From Pseudomonas sp. NFACC02 (GTDB lineage: Bacteria > Pseudomonadota > Gammaproteobacteria > Pseudomonadales > Pseudomonadaceae): DNA of 48,529 nt. Shown one piece after another: positions 8,652-17,825 of the stretch. Location: positions 1-48,529 of the forward strand of contig NZ_FOEO01000041.1 in NCBI RefSeq assembly GCF_900110765.1, given 5' to 3'. A program made the translations under genes and the position numbers. Position 1 is the stretch's first letter, and each line of letters opens with the position of its first letter. The notes under the pieces were generated by a model that had not been told where the DNA came from, searched no databases, and saw nothing but the letters and a program-made list of their open reading frames with translations.

Positions 8652-8942
8652 TCAGCCTGATGGCAGCGCATCACCCGCATGGATAAAGCTGGCTGCCAGG
8701 GCCTCTTTCGCGCTTTTGCGCAGCTTCTTGATCAAGCGTTCCTGGCGCAGCGCTTCACCCTTGTCGCGACAAGACTCGATGTAAACCAGCGCGACCGCCG
8801 GGCTCGAATAGAAAAATCGCGCCCCTTTCCCGCTCTGGTGCTTCTCGAAACGACGGTGCGGGTCGTCGCTGATGCCGCAATACAGCGCACCGTTTGCAGC
8901 CCGCACCAGATACACGAACCAGGGTTTGCTGACCTCCGTCAT
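8652..8942 (-). CDS. GIY-YIG nuclease-fold protein (YhbQ/UPF0213 type)
   Basis: Small single-domain protein of 96 residues. It has the GIY-YIG fold signature: FVYLVRAANGALYCGISDD supplies the VYL...YCGIS variant of the two strands, followed by RRFEKHQSGKGARF with the conserved arginine and basic helix, and a C-terminal QERLIKKL helix. Such stand-alone proteins resemble the UvrC nuclease domain, but their substrate in the cell is not settled. I placed the start at MTEVSKPWF because the open frame upstream is not family-like; a start 42 bp earlier cannot be excluded. It lies alone between the GST and the large LRR gene. Confidence 0.82.
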   Translation of the reverse strand: MTEVSKPWFVYLVRAANGALYCGISDDPHRRFEKHQSGKGARFFYSSPAVALVYIESCRDKGEALRQERLIKKLRKSAKEALAASFIHAGDALPSG

Positions 8943-9067
8943 CAGAGGCGTTTCATGGACAGAGCAGCTAGACGAGGTCGGCATGGCTAATCGGTGCGAG
9001 GCGACAGTGAGGAAGAGCCGCGATTCTAGCAGACACTCAATCCTTCCCGTCCGCCTCTGCGGCGTGA

Positions 9068-12000
9068 TCAGTCGCCGTATGCCAGCCCCACACGGGTGGT
9101 CAGCGTCGAGATCAACTCGGCTTCGCGCCGTTTCTGATCGTCATCCAACGCCTTGGCCCGATCCAGATACGCCTGATCCAGCTCGGGAAACTGATCTTCG
9201 AGCTGATCGCGTTCCCGTGCGAACACCTCTTTCAGTTCGTTGAAATCGCGAGCGTGGGCCTCCCGAAGCCAGTCGCGCCAGAATTCGCAGTTCGACGCCT
9301 GTTGAAGAAACTCGGCAGACGTTTCGCTCTGCAACACCTGGGCGGCCACGTCCGCCAGTTCGGTGGCGCCCAGCGCCGCCGCCTCGCGATACAACATGTT
9401 GCCCGGTGCCAGGGGTAAATCCAGAGGCTGCGCGAGTCCGACCCGGTAAGCCATCCTGACCTCTGCTTCATCACGGGCCCCGCTGTTCTGACGCGCCAGC
9501 CGGTCAAGCGCATCCAGATGGTATAGACGTCGCATCAGGCGATACAGCGTGCGCCCACGGTCGGCGTCCGGAATATCGCGCAGGGACGTGCGCGTGAATA
9601 CCTGAATTTCGATCTGGTTGAATTCCAGGCGAACACCGTCTTCACAGGTTCGCTGGGTGATCGCCTCTTCTGCCATCCCGTTGAGCAGGACCCTCAGACC
9701 GGCGTCGTCAGCAGCCGCGTGCAGCACCGACCAGACGCGTGACGTCAGCGCGTCCCGGTTTCGCAAGAAGTCGGCCGAGCGCCGCAGTCGACCAATCAGG
9801 TTCAAAAAGCTGCGCGCGTCGCCTGCGGTTTCGATTGCAGTCCATGCCGCACGCTGAGCCGCCCGGGCGTCCTGATTGCCAAACAGCCAGTGATCGACCA
9901 GATCCTCCTCATCGTCGGTACTGTCGTCATCTGACTCGATGTCCATCAAGTCGTCGGGAAGGTCCATGTAGAACGAAAACGGCCGGTCCGGCCCTTCACT
10001 CAAATGGGCGGCCTCCAGTGTCTCGCGGGTCAACGGGTTTCCCGTCAGCACGACTTCACTGCGTGCGGCATGGGAGCGTGGATTGGCCAGAAGCGATGGA
10101 GGCAATTCGGTCAGCCGGTTTTCTGCCAGCGACAACGAGTAAAGGTGGTCGGGCAGCAGATCGGCCAGCCATGCAGGAATGCGTTCGAGTCCCATGCCTT
10201 CCAGCGTCAGCGACTCCCAGCGTCGAGAGACAATCGCCTGGGTGTCGATGACGTCGCTCAGACGATTGGCGCTAAGGTCGAGGTGGCGCAACTGGGGTAT
10301 CCGGCAGAAAAAATCGAAAGCCGCCTGATCGATCAGCATCCCGTGCCCCGACAACTCGACTTCTCTCAGGTCCGGCAGTTCTAGCAGCGCTGCGGGTGGC
10401 GCCAATAGAGGCGGCACACACGCGCCACTGATGTCCACTGCCGTCGCGTGTGGGAAACGGCGGATGAGTGCGTTCAACCGATCAGGTGAGGCGTGGACGT
10501 TACGCAGATCCAGGCTGGTGAAAGCCTGGTAGAACGAATCGGGCAGCAAGGACGGGAATTGATCGAGGTGGATCGCGTCCAGCCTCAGGGGCAGGGAAAC
10601 ACGCCCGCTGGCATTGTTGCGCCATTGATCGAGCAAGCCATCGCGCAGCTCGATTCTGCCCCTCAGGCGCTCCTGCGACTGCCCGGCCGATCCACCGGCG
10701 TCGACCCAGTCAGCCAGCGTTTGCTCGATCTCTGCCTGATCCCTCAGCAAGGTATCGATGGTGGGGCGAAACTGCGGGGGAATGTACAGATCGAAGCGGA
10801 ACGCAGCGCGGGGCCGCGCCTGATAAAGGCAGGCTTCGATCACCGTCCTGCGCGGCAGCAGGTTGCCTTCCAACGCAATGACAGTTGGCCTGGCGGCATC
10901 GTGCATGTTGTGAATGACGTGATCTGGAAGGTCGTAAATACGATTGTGGGCCAGTGACACCTCTCCAACATGCTCCGGGATCCACTCGTTGAGCCACATT
11001 GGCCAGCGCGTCAGTCGAGTGTTCTCCAATACCAGCCGATCAAGGTTCAACGGCGAAATGCGCACCGTCAGCGCCAGGGAATCAAGAGAGTTGCCGGTCA
11101 AGTTGAGACGCCTGAGGTGTTGCAAGCCCCTGAAATGATCGAAATCCGACACGGATATATTCAGTTGTTGACGACTCAGGTCCAGATCGCGCAGCAGTGG
11201 ACAGCTTTGCGCGATCACCCTGGGGAGCGCGTTCATCGGCGCGCCGATGGGTGCAATGCCCGACGGGTTGGTCACCGCCAGTGACCGTATACGTTCGAAG
11301 CGCTGCAAGAACAGGCCGATGTGTTCGGCGTATTCGGCACTCTGGACATCACGGGGCAGCATGTAGCTGAGCGACACTTGTTCGACCCGCTCGAAGAAAA
11401 ACTCGGGCAGGCGCTCGGGAAAATCCACGACGGACGAGGCAGAGATGCGCAAGACCGCTGATTCCGGCGCGCTCAGGAAGCTTGCCGCTTGCCACCACTG
11501 CAGAATCGAGTGGCCTATCCAGGTTCTGCTGTTCGCCTGCAACATACTCATGTCGGGCAGTTCAACTGAGCGCAAGGCCCACGCATCCAGATCCGAACGC
11601 AAGGCCGAGCGCTCTTGCAGCAGCACGTCCAGGCGTTGATTGAGATCGGCACTGGACGCATCAGGATGCAGCCTGCGTAAGGCCGCCAGCGCCTGGTGCG
11701 GGTTCATGTCGGCTAACTCCAGCAGCGCGATCTTGTCGAGCAAATGGTCTTCCAGCACGAACCCGGGCAACTGCCCGCGGCCGCTCAGGCCATACCCCAG
11801 CCGCCCTTTGCTCATGCGCCGGGGCAGATTGAAACGCAGTGGTTGGGTCGTCTGACCGAGCAGAGCCGCACTCTGTGCTCGATCAGCGGCGGCGATCTGC
11901 GCAAGGCGCTCATTCAATTCATCGGCTTGCCAGACATGGGGAACACCGATGGCCTGACGAAGGCCGTCCGGCAGCGCATGCAGCAGCGCGTCGCACAAAT

Positions 12001-14488
12001 TGTCACCACCGGCAGGCTTGCTGTTGAGGTCGTTACCCTGAGTGTCGTGCGCCAGATACCCACCGTTTTCCCGGACCAGAATCTTCAACTCGGGCGCATT
12101 CACGCTTCCCAGGCTGTCGAGCAATGGACCGTTTTGACTGCCATCACGCAGTTCGATCCGGACCGTGTCGGACCATCCCGGCAGTTTGGCGAGCAATCGG
12201 AATCGCAGGGTGTCGGTGTCGGGGTTGACCACGGATTTCAAATGAAACCCTTCCAGTGCCCGGGTAAGGCGAACCTGGCGCAGGTGCCAGGCCGCCGCCT
12301 CAGCGTGGCGCAATGCAACGCGGCCGGTCGCAACGATCTGCTGCCGCTCGGCCGTTGAAGTATCGGCGATGATGTCTTCGGCAACATGCAGGGGCAATCC
12401 TGAAAAATCCCGTTGCAACAGCTGAACCATGGGATCTGTCGGCTTTTCGCTTTCACGGTACAACGCTGTGAAGCGCTCGTTCGGTGAGCTGACGAGGCCG
12501 GCACGTTGTTCTGCACGCACGCGGGCGTCCAGTTGAAACCGCTTGAGGGTGTCTCGCAGCAGGCCGGGCGGCACTGCCGACCGTTGGTGGACTTCGCGCA
12601 GCAGCGCTTCGTCGGTGCCCGTCACCGACAGGATCTGGCGTGCGGCCGCTTCGTCGAGCCCCGCCGCACTGTGCCCCAGTCGCTTGAAGAGCTTTTCCGC
12701 ACCCCACTGTTGAGGATCTTCACCCGGGCATCTGAATGCCCCGACGCCGTTACGCTGCAGCGGCACCGAAAGCGGATGCCCCGGGTGCGGATGTTTGAGC
12801 GCCCACTTGTTGAGGTCGGTTTCGTGATGAAGCTCGTAGGTGCGGTCGTCGATCTGAATGAAGCGCCGCCCCTCGACTGTGGTGACGCCGTCGATGTCCG
12901 GGCTCAGATGCTCTGGCAACACCACATCGACCTGAAAGGGCGAAATATCCGGCTTCCAGAGCCGGGTCTGGCCGTTGCTCAGCTTCACCGGAATGACGCT
13001 GCCCACGAACGCGTTGCTCTTGATCGGCGGTGGTTCAGGCAAGCGTTCGCCCTCACCCGCTTTGGCCAGCGCCGTCATGAACGCCAGGTTAGCGGCAGCG
13101 CTCATCAAGTGGTCGATGCCCTGCTCGAAATCGTCGTGACTGAGGTCTTCCAGGCCGTGATACACGTCCCCGACCAGCTCGGCACCGGCATAAACCAGCA
13201 GTGCGCTGCCCAGCAACGGCACATACAGCGCCGCCACGTTGGCCAGGGTCAGCCCGAGACTGAGCCAGGCCTGAAGGCGCTTGCGGCGCGTCAGTGCGTC
13301 TTCATCTTCGGTCGGCACCACCAGAAACCGGGCATTGTCTTTCATCAGGAACATCTGCTGATTGAACATGGAGCGAAACAGATTGCCCTCGATCACGTCG
13401 AAATCGATCAGCAGTTTGGCGGCGTGGTCTGGCCGTCGCTCCCATAAACCGGTGGTGAAACGATTGCCGTCCATGGGCATCAGCGGAAACAGGTGACGGT
13501 TCAGCCGTTCGAAAAAAGCGGCCCTGTTGCGCTCGCCAATCAGGCCGGCGAAAAACGCCTGGTAATCGAGGTCCATCAGACGCGTGCGCAAGTCGTCCTC
13601 GATCGCTTCCATCGATGCGTACTCTTTCATCGGGCAGACCGGATCCTGCGGGATGTACAGGATGAAAGGCACCTGAGTGAAGGTCCACGTCCGCGCCGGA
13701 TGAATGAGGGTCGCACGCGCAATGCCGTGGTCAAGCAACTTGAGGCCTTGGATCACCAATGGCTTGCCCTGAAGTGAGGGTTCGGGACGGCTCATGGCCA
13801 GATCGATCATCGCCGCGCCGAATGCCGGGCTGATCTGTTTTTTGATCACCGCCGCACGCGCATACAACTCCATGTCCGCACGGTCGTTGCTGATGAACAG
13901 CCCGCGCATGTTCTGACGCCCGACATCGGGGCCATCGCCAGGTCTGGAGGCCGGCTCCAGAATGCTCTTGAGATGATCCTGATACTTCTGCCCAAGGTTA
14001 AGGCCTCGGGTGAGGTCGACGAATTCGTCGTACTTCATCGTTTCAGGGTGGGGCAGACCGTCCGGCCCGAGGAGGCTGAACCGGTCAAACCCGCCCGTCA
14101 CTGCCTCCCCTCGTTCGAAGTTGTGCATGGCGGCTTCAAGCAGCGTGTGGGTGACGGTTGAAGGGTCCGCGTGACCATGCAGGGCGATGCCGAAGAAGGT
14201 GTCCTGCGTCGGGTGGAACCGATTTCCGAAGCGGGCAGCCAGCGCCTCGGCAAACAGCGGTTTGCAGAAGGCATCAATGCCTTTAAGCGGCGCAAGCGCT
14301 TTTTTGAGCTCCCGTTTGCAGGTACGACTCAGGCGCAAGGCTTCCAGGTAAGCCTTGCGCTCAGAGGCTGACGCCTGGATGAACGCAGGCGACAGCTGCG
14401 CCTGCAGCGTTTGAAGAACGGGGTCTTGCGCGAACTGCTGACGCAGCTGTTCGGCTTTGTTTGAGAGGTTGTCCGGGGACGTGGGCAC
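9068..14488 (-). CDS. Giant LRR protein with NEL-type E3 ubiquitin ligase domain
   Basis: 1806 residues, started by GTG with AGGA 8 bp upstream. The order is: a long N-terminal region (about 1-480) of the type found in Pseudomonas dermonecrotic-toxin-like proteins (DUF6543, from memory), with a hydrophobic pair of helices near 405-440; a middle region; leucine-rich repeats in two blocks (about 1095-1200 and 1320-1470, for example LRRLNLTGNSL and LRHLDLSANRLSD); an acidic linker (about 1505-1530); and a C-terminal NEL domain. The NEL catalytic motif CED is at C1615-E-D1617 in RTCEDGVRLEFN, matching the CxD motif of IpaH/SspH E3 ligases. Such ligases modify eukaryotic host proteins chosen by the LRR. 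No hrp-box promoter or secretion partner is visible nearby, so the delivery route is unknown. Confidence 0.88.
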   Translation of the reverse strand: MPTSPDNLSNKAEQLRQQFAQDPVLQTLQAQLSPAFIQASASERKAYLEALRLSRTCKRELKKALAPLKGIDAFCKPLFAEALAARFGNRFHPTQDTFFGIALHGHADPSTVTHTLLEAAMHNFERGEAVTGGFDRFSLLGPDGLPHPETMKYDEFVDLTRGLNLGQKYQDHLKSILEPASRPGDGPDVGRQNMRGLFISNDRADMELYARAAVIKKQISPAFGAAMIDLAMSRPEPSLQGKPLVIQGLKLLDHGIARATLIHPARTWTFTQVPFILYIPQDPVCPMKEYASMEAIEDDLRTRLMDLDYQAFFAGLIGERNRAAFFERLNRHLFPLMPMDGNRFTTGLWERRPDHAAKLLIDFDVIEGNLFRSMFNQQMFLMKDNARFLVVPTEDEDALTRRKRLQAWLSLGLTLANVAALYVPLLGSALLVYAGAELVGDVYHGLEDLSHDDFEQGIDHLMSAAANLAFMTALAKAGEGERLPEPPPIKSNAFVGSVIPVKLSNGQTRLWKPDISPFQVDVVLPEHLSPDIDGVTTVEGRRFIQIDDRTYELHHETDLNKWALKHPHPGHPLSVPLQRNGVGAFRCPGEDPQQWGAEKLFKRLGHSAAGLDEAAARQILSVTGTDEALLREVHQRSAVPPGLLRDTLKRFQLDARVRAEQRAGLVSSPNERFTALYRESEKPTDPMVQLLQRDFSGLPLHVAEDIIADTSTAERQQIVATGRVALRHAEAAAWHLRQVRLTRALEGFHLKSVVNPDTDTLRFRLLAKLPGWSDTVRIELRDGSQNGPLLDSLGSVNAPELKILVRENGGYLAHDTQGNDLNSKPAGGDNLCDALLHALPDGLRQAIGVPHVWQADELNERLAQIAAADRAQSAALLGQTTQPLRFNLPRRMSKGRLGYGLSGRGQLPGFVLEDHLLDKIALLELADMNPHQALAALRRLHPDASSADLNQRLDVLLQERSALRSDLDAWALRSVELPDMSMLQANSRTWIGHSILQWWQAASFLSAPESAVLRISASSVVDFPERLPEFFFERVEQVSLSYMLPRDVQSAEYAEHIGLFLQRFERIRSLAVTNPSGIAPIGAPMNALPRVIAQSCPLLRDLDLSRQQLNISVSDFDHFRGLQHLRRLNLTGNSLDSLALTVRISPLNLDRLVLENTRLTRWPMWLNEWIPEHVGEVSLAHNRIYDLPDHVIHNMHDAARPTVIALEGNLLPRRTVIEACLYQARPRAAFRFDLYIPPQFRPTIDTLLRDQAEIEQTLADWVDAGGSAGQSQERLRGRIELRDGLLDQWRNNASGRVSLPLRLDAIHLDQFPSLLPDSFYQAFTSLDLRNVHASPDRLNALIRRFPHATAVDISGACVPPLLAPPAALLELPDLREVELSGHGMLIDQAAFDFFCRIPQLRHLDLSANRLSDVIDTQAIVSRRWESLTLEGMGLERIPAWLADLLPDHLYSLSLAENRLTELPPSLLANPRSHAARSEVVLTGNPLTRETLEAAHLSEGPDRPFSFYMDLPDDLMDIESDDDSTDDEEDLVDHWLFGNQDARAAQRAAWTAIETAGDARSFLNLIGRLRRSADFLRNRDALTSRVWSVLHAAADDAGLRVLLNGMAEEAITQRTCEDGVRLEFNQIEIQVFTRTSLRDIPDADRGRTLYRLMRRLYHLDALDRLARQNSGARDEAEVRMAYRVGLAQPLDLPLAPGNMLYREAAALGATELADVAAQVLQSETSAEFLQQASNCEFWRDWLREAHARDFNELKEVFARERDQLEDQFPELDQAYLDRAKALDDDQKRREAELISTLTTRVGLAYGD

Positions 14489-14622
14489 AGTCGATGTCCT
14501 ATCAGCTTCAATAAAGACATCACGTAATCAGCTTTCCTGCGCCCCGCCGCGTTAACTAAATACCGCACCTGTCGACCGCGCCGGGACCGACAATCTTGCG
14601 CGATTGGCCGGTGTGCCGTTTT

Positions 14623-15108
14623 TCAGTGTGCGGCCTGAAACGTCTGGAGGCCTTTGTGCGCCTGGGCACGGATGGCGTTCTGCACAAAGGGTGTCCAACC
14701 CAGCAGGGCGCCCTTTGCCCCCAACGCCTGCCGCGACCAGCGCCACAGATCGAATTGATCGCGGTGCTCGCAGATCTTGCCGTCGCGAAAAACGAAGCGT
14801 GCCTGGATGTCGTTGACGACCGTGCGGCCGGTCTGGCTGAACAGGTAGGTGGCGATCCAATGCGCGCCCCCGGAACGCTCGTCGGCGTGTACCTGGTCGA
14901 AGCGGACAGAGAAGTCCCTGGCCCTGGAGGTCAGCATCCGCCACATGTCACCTGCCTGACGGCCTCGCAATTCACCAAACACGGGATCGCTGAACAGCAC
15001 GTCATCGGTGTAGCACGCCACCATCGCCTCGGCATCCAGGCGATTGAAGGCGTCGTAGAATCCGAAGATCAGGTCGGTGTTGGATTGACTCTGATTGAGG
15101 TCGCTCAT
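14623..15108 (-). CDS. NTF2-like/SnoaL-like domain protein
   Basis: 161-residue protein with the nuclear-transport-factor-2 (cone-shaped) fold of the SnoaL/limonene-epoxide-hydrolase group. Typical features are the N-terminal helix DLIFGFYDAFNRLDAEAMVACYTDDVLFSDPVFG and the later strands ARFVFRDGKICEHRDQFDLWRW. The family includes small enzymes and binding proteins, and nothing here fixes the ligand. The ATG at 15108 (MSDLNQS) was chosen; TTG at 15153 or ATG at 15123 would extend the N-terminus but lack a good ribosome-binding site. It lies just downstream of, and on the same strand as, the MFS transporter (86 bp gap), so they may be cotranscribed. Confidence 0.8.
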   Translation of the reverse strand: MSDLNQSQSNTDLIFGFYDAFNRLDAEAMVACYTDDVLFSDPVFGELRGRQAGDMWRMLTSRARDFSVRFDQVHADERSGGAHWIATYLFSQTGRTVVNDIQARFVFRDGKICEHRDQFDLWRWSRQALGAKGALLGWTPFVQNAIRAQAHKGLQTFQAAH

Positions 15109-15194
15109 GCGTGGGGCATCCATGGGGAAAGATGCCTGCACGATAAGCGCCAATCGTCTCGTTTACCACGGTCATTCGCAGGAAATACCCGGAT

Positions 15195-16490
15195 TCAGAC
15201 TTTCTCGCTGGTGACGTCCACATACAACGCGCGCCCGGCCCCCATTCCCGCGAGAATGGCGCCGCCCCCGATGAGGCCGAAAATCCAGCCCACGGCGCTC
15301 CAGTTGCCGGTCCAGTCATGCACAACGCCGACGGCAAACGGCCCCAGCGACGCCAGCGTATAGCCCACGCCTTGCGCCATGCTCGAAAGGTTGGCGGCGA
15401 CGTGAGAGTCGCGCGAACGCAGCACGATCAGGGTCAGCGCCAGACTGAACGTGCCGCCCTGCCCCAACCCAAGCACAACGCCCCACACCCACAGTTGGTT
15501 CAGCGGCGCGTACAGGCAGCCGTAGAGGCCCGCCAGGGTGAGCAGCATGACCAGCAGAATCGCCAGTCGCTGGTCCTTGCCCCGCGTCGCCAGCCACGGT
15601 GCGGTCAGCGAACTGAGCAACTGAACCATGATCGAGCCGGACAGCAGCAACCCGGCCTCGGTCGGCGTCAGCCCACGACCGATGAGAATCGACGGCAACC
15701 AGCCAAACACGATGTAAGCCAGCGACGATTGCAGACCCATGTACAGGGTCACTTGCCGCGCCAGACGGTCACGGAACAAGCCACGCACGCGATAGGTCAC
15801 TTGATGCGGGTCATGGCGCTGACGCGTCTGCGGCCACCAGAAGAGTGCGGCGAGAACGGCCGGCACGATCCAGAAGCCCAGGCCAAGGGTCCATCTGTCT
15901 CCAAAATAATGACTGAGCGGGACGGTGGAACCGGCGGCCACGGCGGCCCCCAGACACAACGCCATGGTGTACACCCCGGTCATGGCTCCTGCCTGCCTGG
16001 CGAAGTCGCGTTTGACAATCCCCGGCAGCAGGACGCCGATAATACCGATGCTGGCACCTGACAGGAGGCTGCCCGCGAACAGACCGATTTCGCCGAATGA
16101 ACTGCGCAACAGGATCCCGCATGCCAGGGTCAGCAAAATCCCCAGGACGACGCGCTCGCTGCCAAAGCGGCGCGCCAGAATCGGCGCCAGCGGCGCGAAC
16201 AAGCCCAGGCACAGCACGGGCAGCGTCGTCAGCAAACCCGCCTTGGCTGCCGACAGCCCCAGGCTTTTCGACACATCGCTGAGCAGCGGCGCCATGCTCG
16301 ACAACGCCGGACGCAGGTTCAGCGCCACCAACACCAACCCGAGCAACAGAAACCACGGACGTTTCAGAACCGGATGAGACTGCTGGACGTGGTCGTCATC
16401 GGCCTCCGCATCGATCAGCAGTTCTTCGATTTCATGATGTTTACAGGAACGGGACAGCGTGTCGCTCGCCAAAGGCGCCTTGGTCGTCAT
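15195..16490 (-). CDS. MFS transporter, CynX/NimT-like
   Basis: 431-residue inner-membrane major facilitator with about twelve hydrophobic helices beginning at residue ~44 (WFLLLGLVLVALNLRPALSSMAPLL). The NLRPA segment in helix 1, the helix 2-3 region LGLFAPLAPILARRFGSERVV, and the domain repeat match the cyanate/2-nitroimidazole (CynX/NimT) subgroup. The exported or imported substrate is not determined. The first 40 residues form an unusual cytoplasmic tail rich in His, Asp and Glu (CKHHEIEELLIDAEADDDH). I used the ATG at 16490 (MTTKAPLAS); the frame is open further upstream. The neighbour downstream is the NTF2-like gene. Confidence 0.85.
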   Translation of the reverse strand: MTTKAPLASDTLSRSCKHHEIEELLIDAEADDDHVQQSHPVLKRPWFLLLGLVLVALNLRPALSSMAPLLSDVSKSLGLSAAKAGLLTTLPVLCLGLFAPLAPILARRFGSERVVLGILLTLACGILLRSSFGEIGLFAGSLLSGASIGIIGVLLPGIVKRDFARQAGAMTGVYTMALCLGAAVAAGSTVPLSHYFGDRWTLGLGFWIVPAVLAALFWWPQTRQRHDPHQVTYRVRGLFRDRLARQVTLYMGLQSSLAYIVFGWLPSILIGRGLTPTEAGLLLSGSIMVQLLSSLTAPWLATRGKDQRLAILLVMLLTLAGLYGCLYAPLNQLWVWGVVLGLGQGGTFSLALTLIVLRSRDSHVAANLSSMAQGVGYTLASLGPFAVGVVHDWTGNWSAVGWIFGLIGGGAILAGMGAGRALYVDVTSEKV

Positions 16491-16624
16491 GGGATTCTCG
16501 TAGGGGGCAGGATGTGTAACAGCGCATTGCGCAAAAACGTAATCCTGTTGGAGTTCAGCAGAGAACACAAGTTTGGCGGAAATTGGGTACAGTTTTCATT
16601 ACCCACAAGCAGACGTGCCTCACT

Positions 16625-16965
16625 GCAGGAGCGCGCTTGTTCTGGGCGGTATTCCGACGATGGCGGTGGGTCAGTAGCGAAAGTGATGAATGCCCCACCG
16701 CATTCGCCACCGTCGTAACCTCCGGCAGCTCCCACAGTTACAGTTCTGACCCGGATGTGCGCTGCCGCAACATTTGTGGGAGCCGGCTTGCTGGCGAATG
16801 CCGCGGATCAGCAACATCAACAGTGAATGACCCACCGCATTCGTCCGAGTGCGGCCCAGACCCTCGTAACCTCGGACGGCACCTACAGGGATTGCGGCGT
16901 TTCGATGCTTGGCGGTATTCAGCACAACCTGTGGGAGTGAGCTTGCTCGCGAAGGCGGTGTCTGA
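16625..16965. repeat. Cluster of degenerate REP-like elements
   Basis: At least five REP-like arms in both orientations lie within 340 bp. Two near-identical 20-bp segments (16687-16706 and 16824-16843, one difference) show that a larger unit was duplicated. The cluster sits between two genes that both read leftwards. Confidence 0.65.
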
Positions 16966-16999
16966 ATCCGGATCCTATCGGGCGGCTGCATATCCCAAA

Positions 17000-17027
17000 A
17001 CAAAAACCCGGACACAAGGTCCGGGTT
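17000..17027 (-). terminator. Terminator of the aap operon
   Basis: On the minus strand a perfect 9-bp stem (AACCCGGAC ... GTCCGGGTT, 17005-17013 with 17019-17027) with a 5-nt loop is followed by a T-rich tail (TTTTTGTTTTG). It lies 24 bp past the aapP stop codon. Confidence 0.88.
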
Positions 17028-17050
17028 CTGAGGGTGTTACCGCTGTTGAC

Positions 17051-17815
17051 TCAGTGCAGGATCTGGCTGAGGAACAGTTTGGTGCGGTCGCTTTGTGGGT
17101 TGTCGAAGAAGTCGTTAGGGGCGGCTTGTTCGACGATTTCGCCTTTGTCCATGAAGATCACGCGGTTGGCCACGGTGCGGGCGAAGCCCATTTCGTGGGT
17201 CACGCAGAGCATGGTCATGCCTTCTTCAGCCAGACCGACCATGGTGTCCAGTACCTCTTTCACCATTTCCGGATCGAGCGCCGAGGTGGGTTCGTCGAAC
17301 AGCATGATTTTTGGCTTCATGCACAGGGCGCGGGCGATGGCCACACGCTGTTGCTGACCACCGGACAACTGACCCGGGTACTTGTGCGCCTGCTCTGGAA
17401 TGCGTACGCGCTCCAGGTAGTGCATGGCGATCTCTTCCGCCTTTTTCTTCGGCATCTTGCGGACCCACATTGGCGCCAGCGTGCAGTTCTGCAGGATGGT
17501 CAGGTGCGGGAATAGGTTGAAGTGCTGGAACACCATGCCGACCTCGCGGCGGATGGTTTCGATCTGCTTCAGGTCCGACGTCAGCTCGGTGCCATCGACG
17601 ATGATGCGCCCTTGCTGGTGTTCTTCCAGACGATTCAGGCAGCGAATGGTGGTCGACTTGCCCGAGCCCGACGGGCCGCACAAGACGATACGTTCGCCCT
17701 GACGCACGTTCAGGTTGATGTCTTTCAAAACGTGGAACTGGCCGTACCACTTGTGTACGCCTTCCATCCGGATCATGCCTTCGGCGCCCAGAGGCTTGCT
17801 GATAGCTTCACTCAT
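17051..17815 (-). CDS. aapP: General L-amino-acid ABC transporter, ATP-binding protein
   Basis: 254-residue ATPase that energises uptake of polar and other L-amino acids by the AapJQMP system at the inner membrane. All ABC motifs are intact: Walker A GPSGSGKST (47-55), signature LSGGQQQR (150-157) and Walker B IMLFDEP (170-176) followed by TSALD. The start is the ATG at 17815, which has AGGAG 7 bp upstream; a GTG one codon earlier is less likely. It is the last gene of the aapJ-aapQ-aapM-aapP operon, with a short gap (10 bp) after aapM, and is followed by a strong terminator. Confidence 0.95.
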   Translation of the reverse strand: MSEAISKPLGAEGMIRMEGVHKWYGQFHVLKDINLNVRQGERIVLCGPSGSGKSTTIRCLNRLEEHQQGRIIVDGTELTSDLKQIETIRREVGMVFQHFNLFPHLTILQNCTLAPMWVRKMPKKKAEEIAMHYLERVRIPEQAHKYPGQLSGGQQQRVAIARALCMKPKIMLFDEPTSALDPEMVKEVLDTMVGLAEEGMTMLCVTHEMGFARTVANRVIFMDKGEIVEQAAPNDFFDNPQSDRTKLFLSQILH

Positions 17816-17825
17816 CACATAACTC

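Larger units (their letters stand above)
16491..17050. other. Gene-free region rich in REP-like repeats
   Basis: No credible gene is present. The region contains REP-type cores (GTGGGAGCCGGCTTGC near 16776 and GTGGGAGTGAGCTTGCTC near 16931, with degenerate copies around 16626 and 16725-16737). It also contains a direct repeat around CCCACCGCATTCG (16687-16706 and 16824-16843). The aap terminator lies at its right end. Confidence 0.7.

Noticed and set aside
14489..14622. hrp box upstream of the LRR-NEL gene
   Set aside because: I looked for GGAACC-N15/16-CCAC on the minus strand and found none, so HrpL control is not supported.
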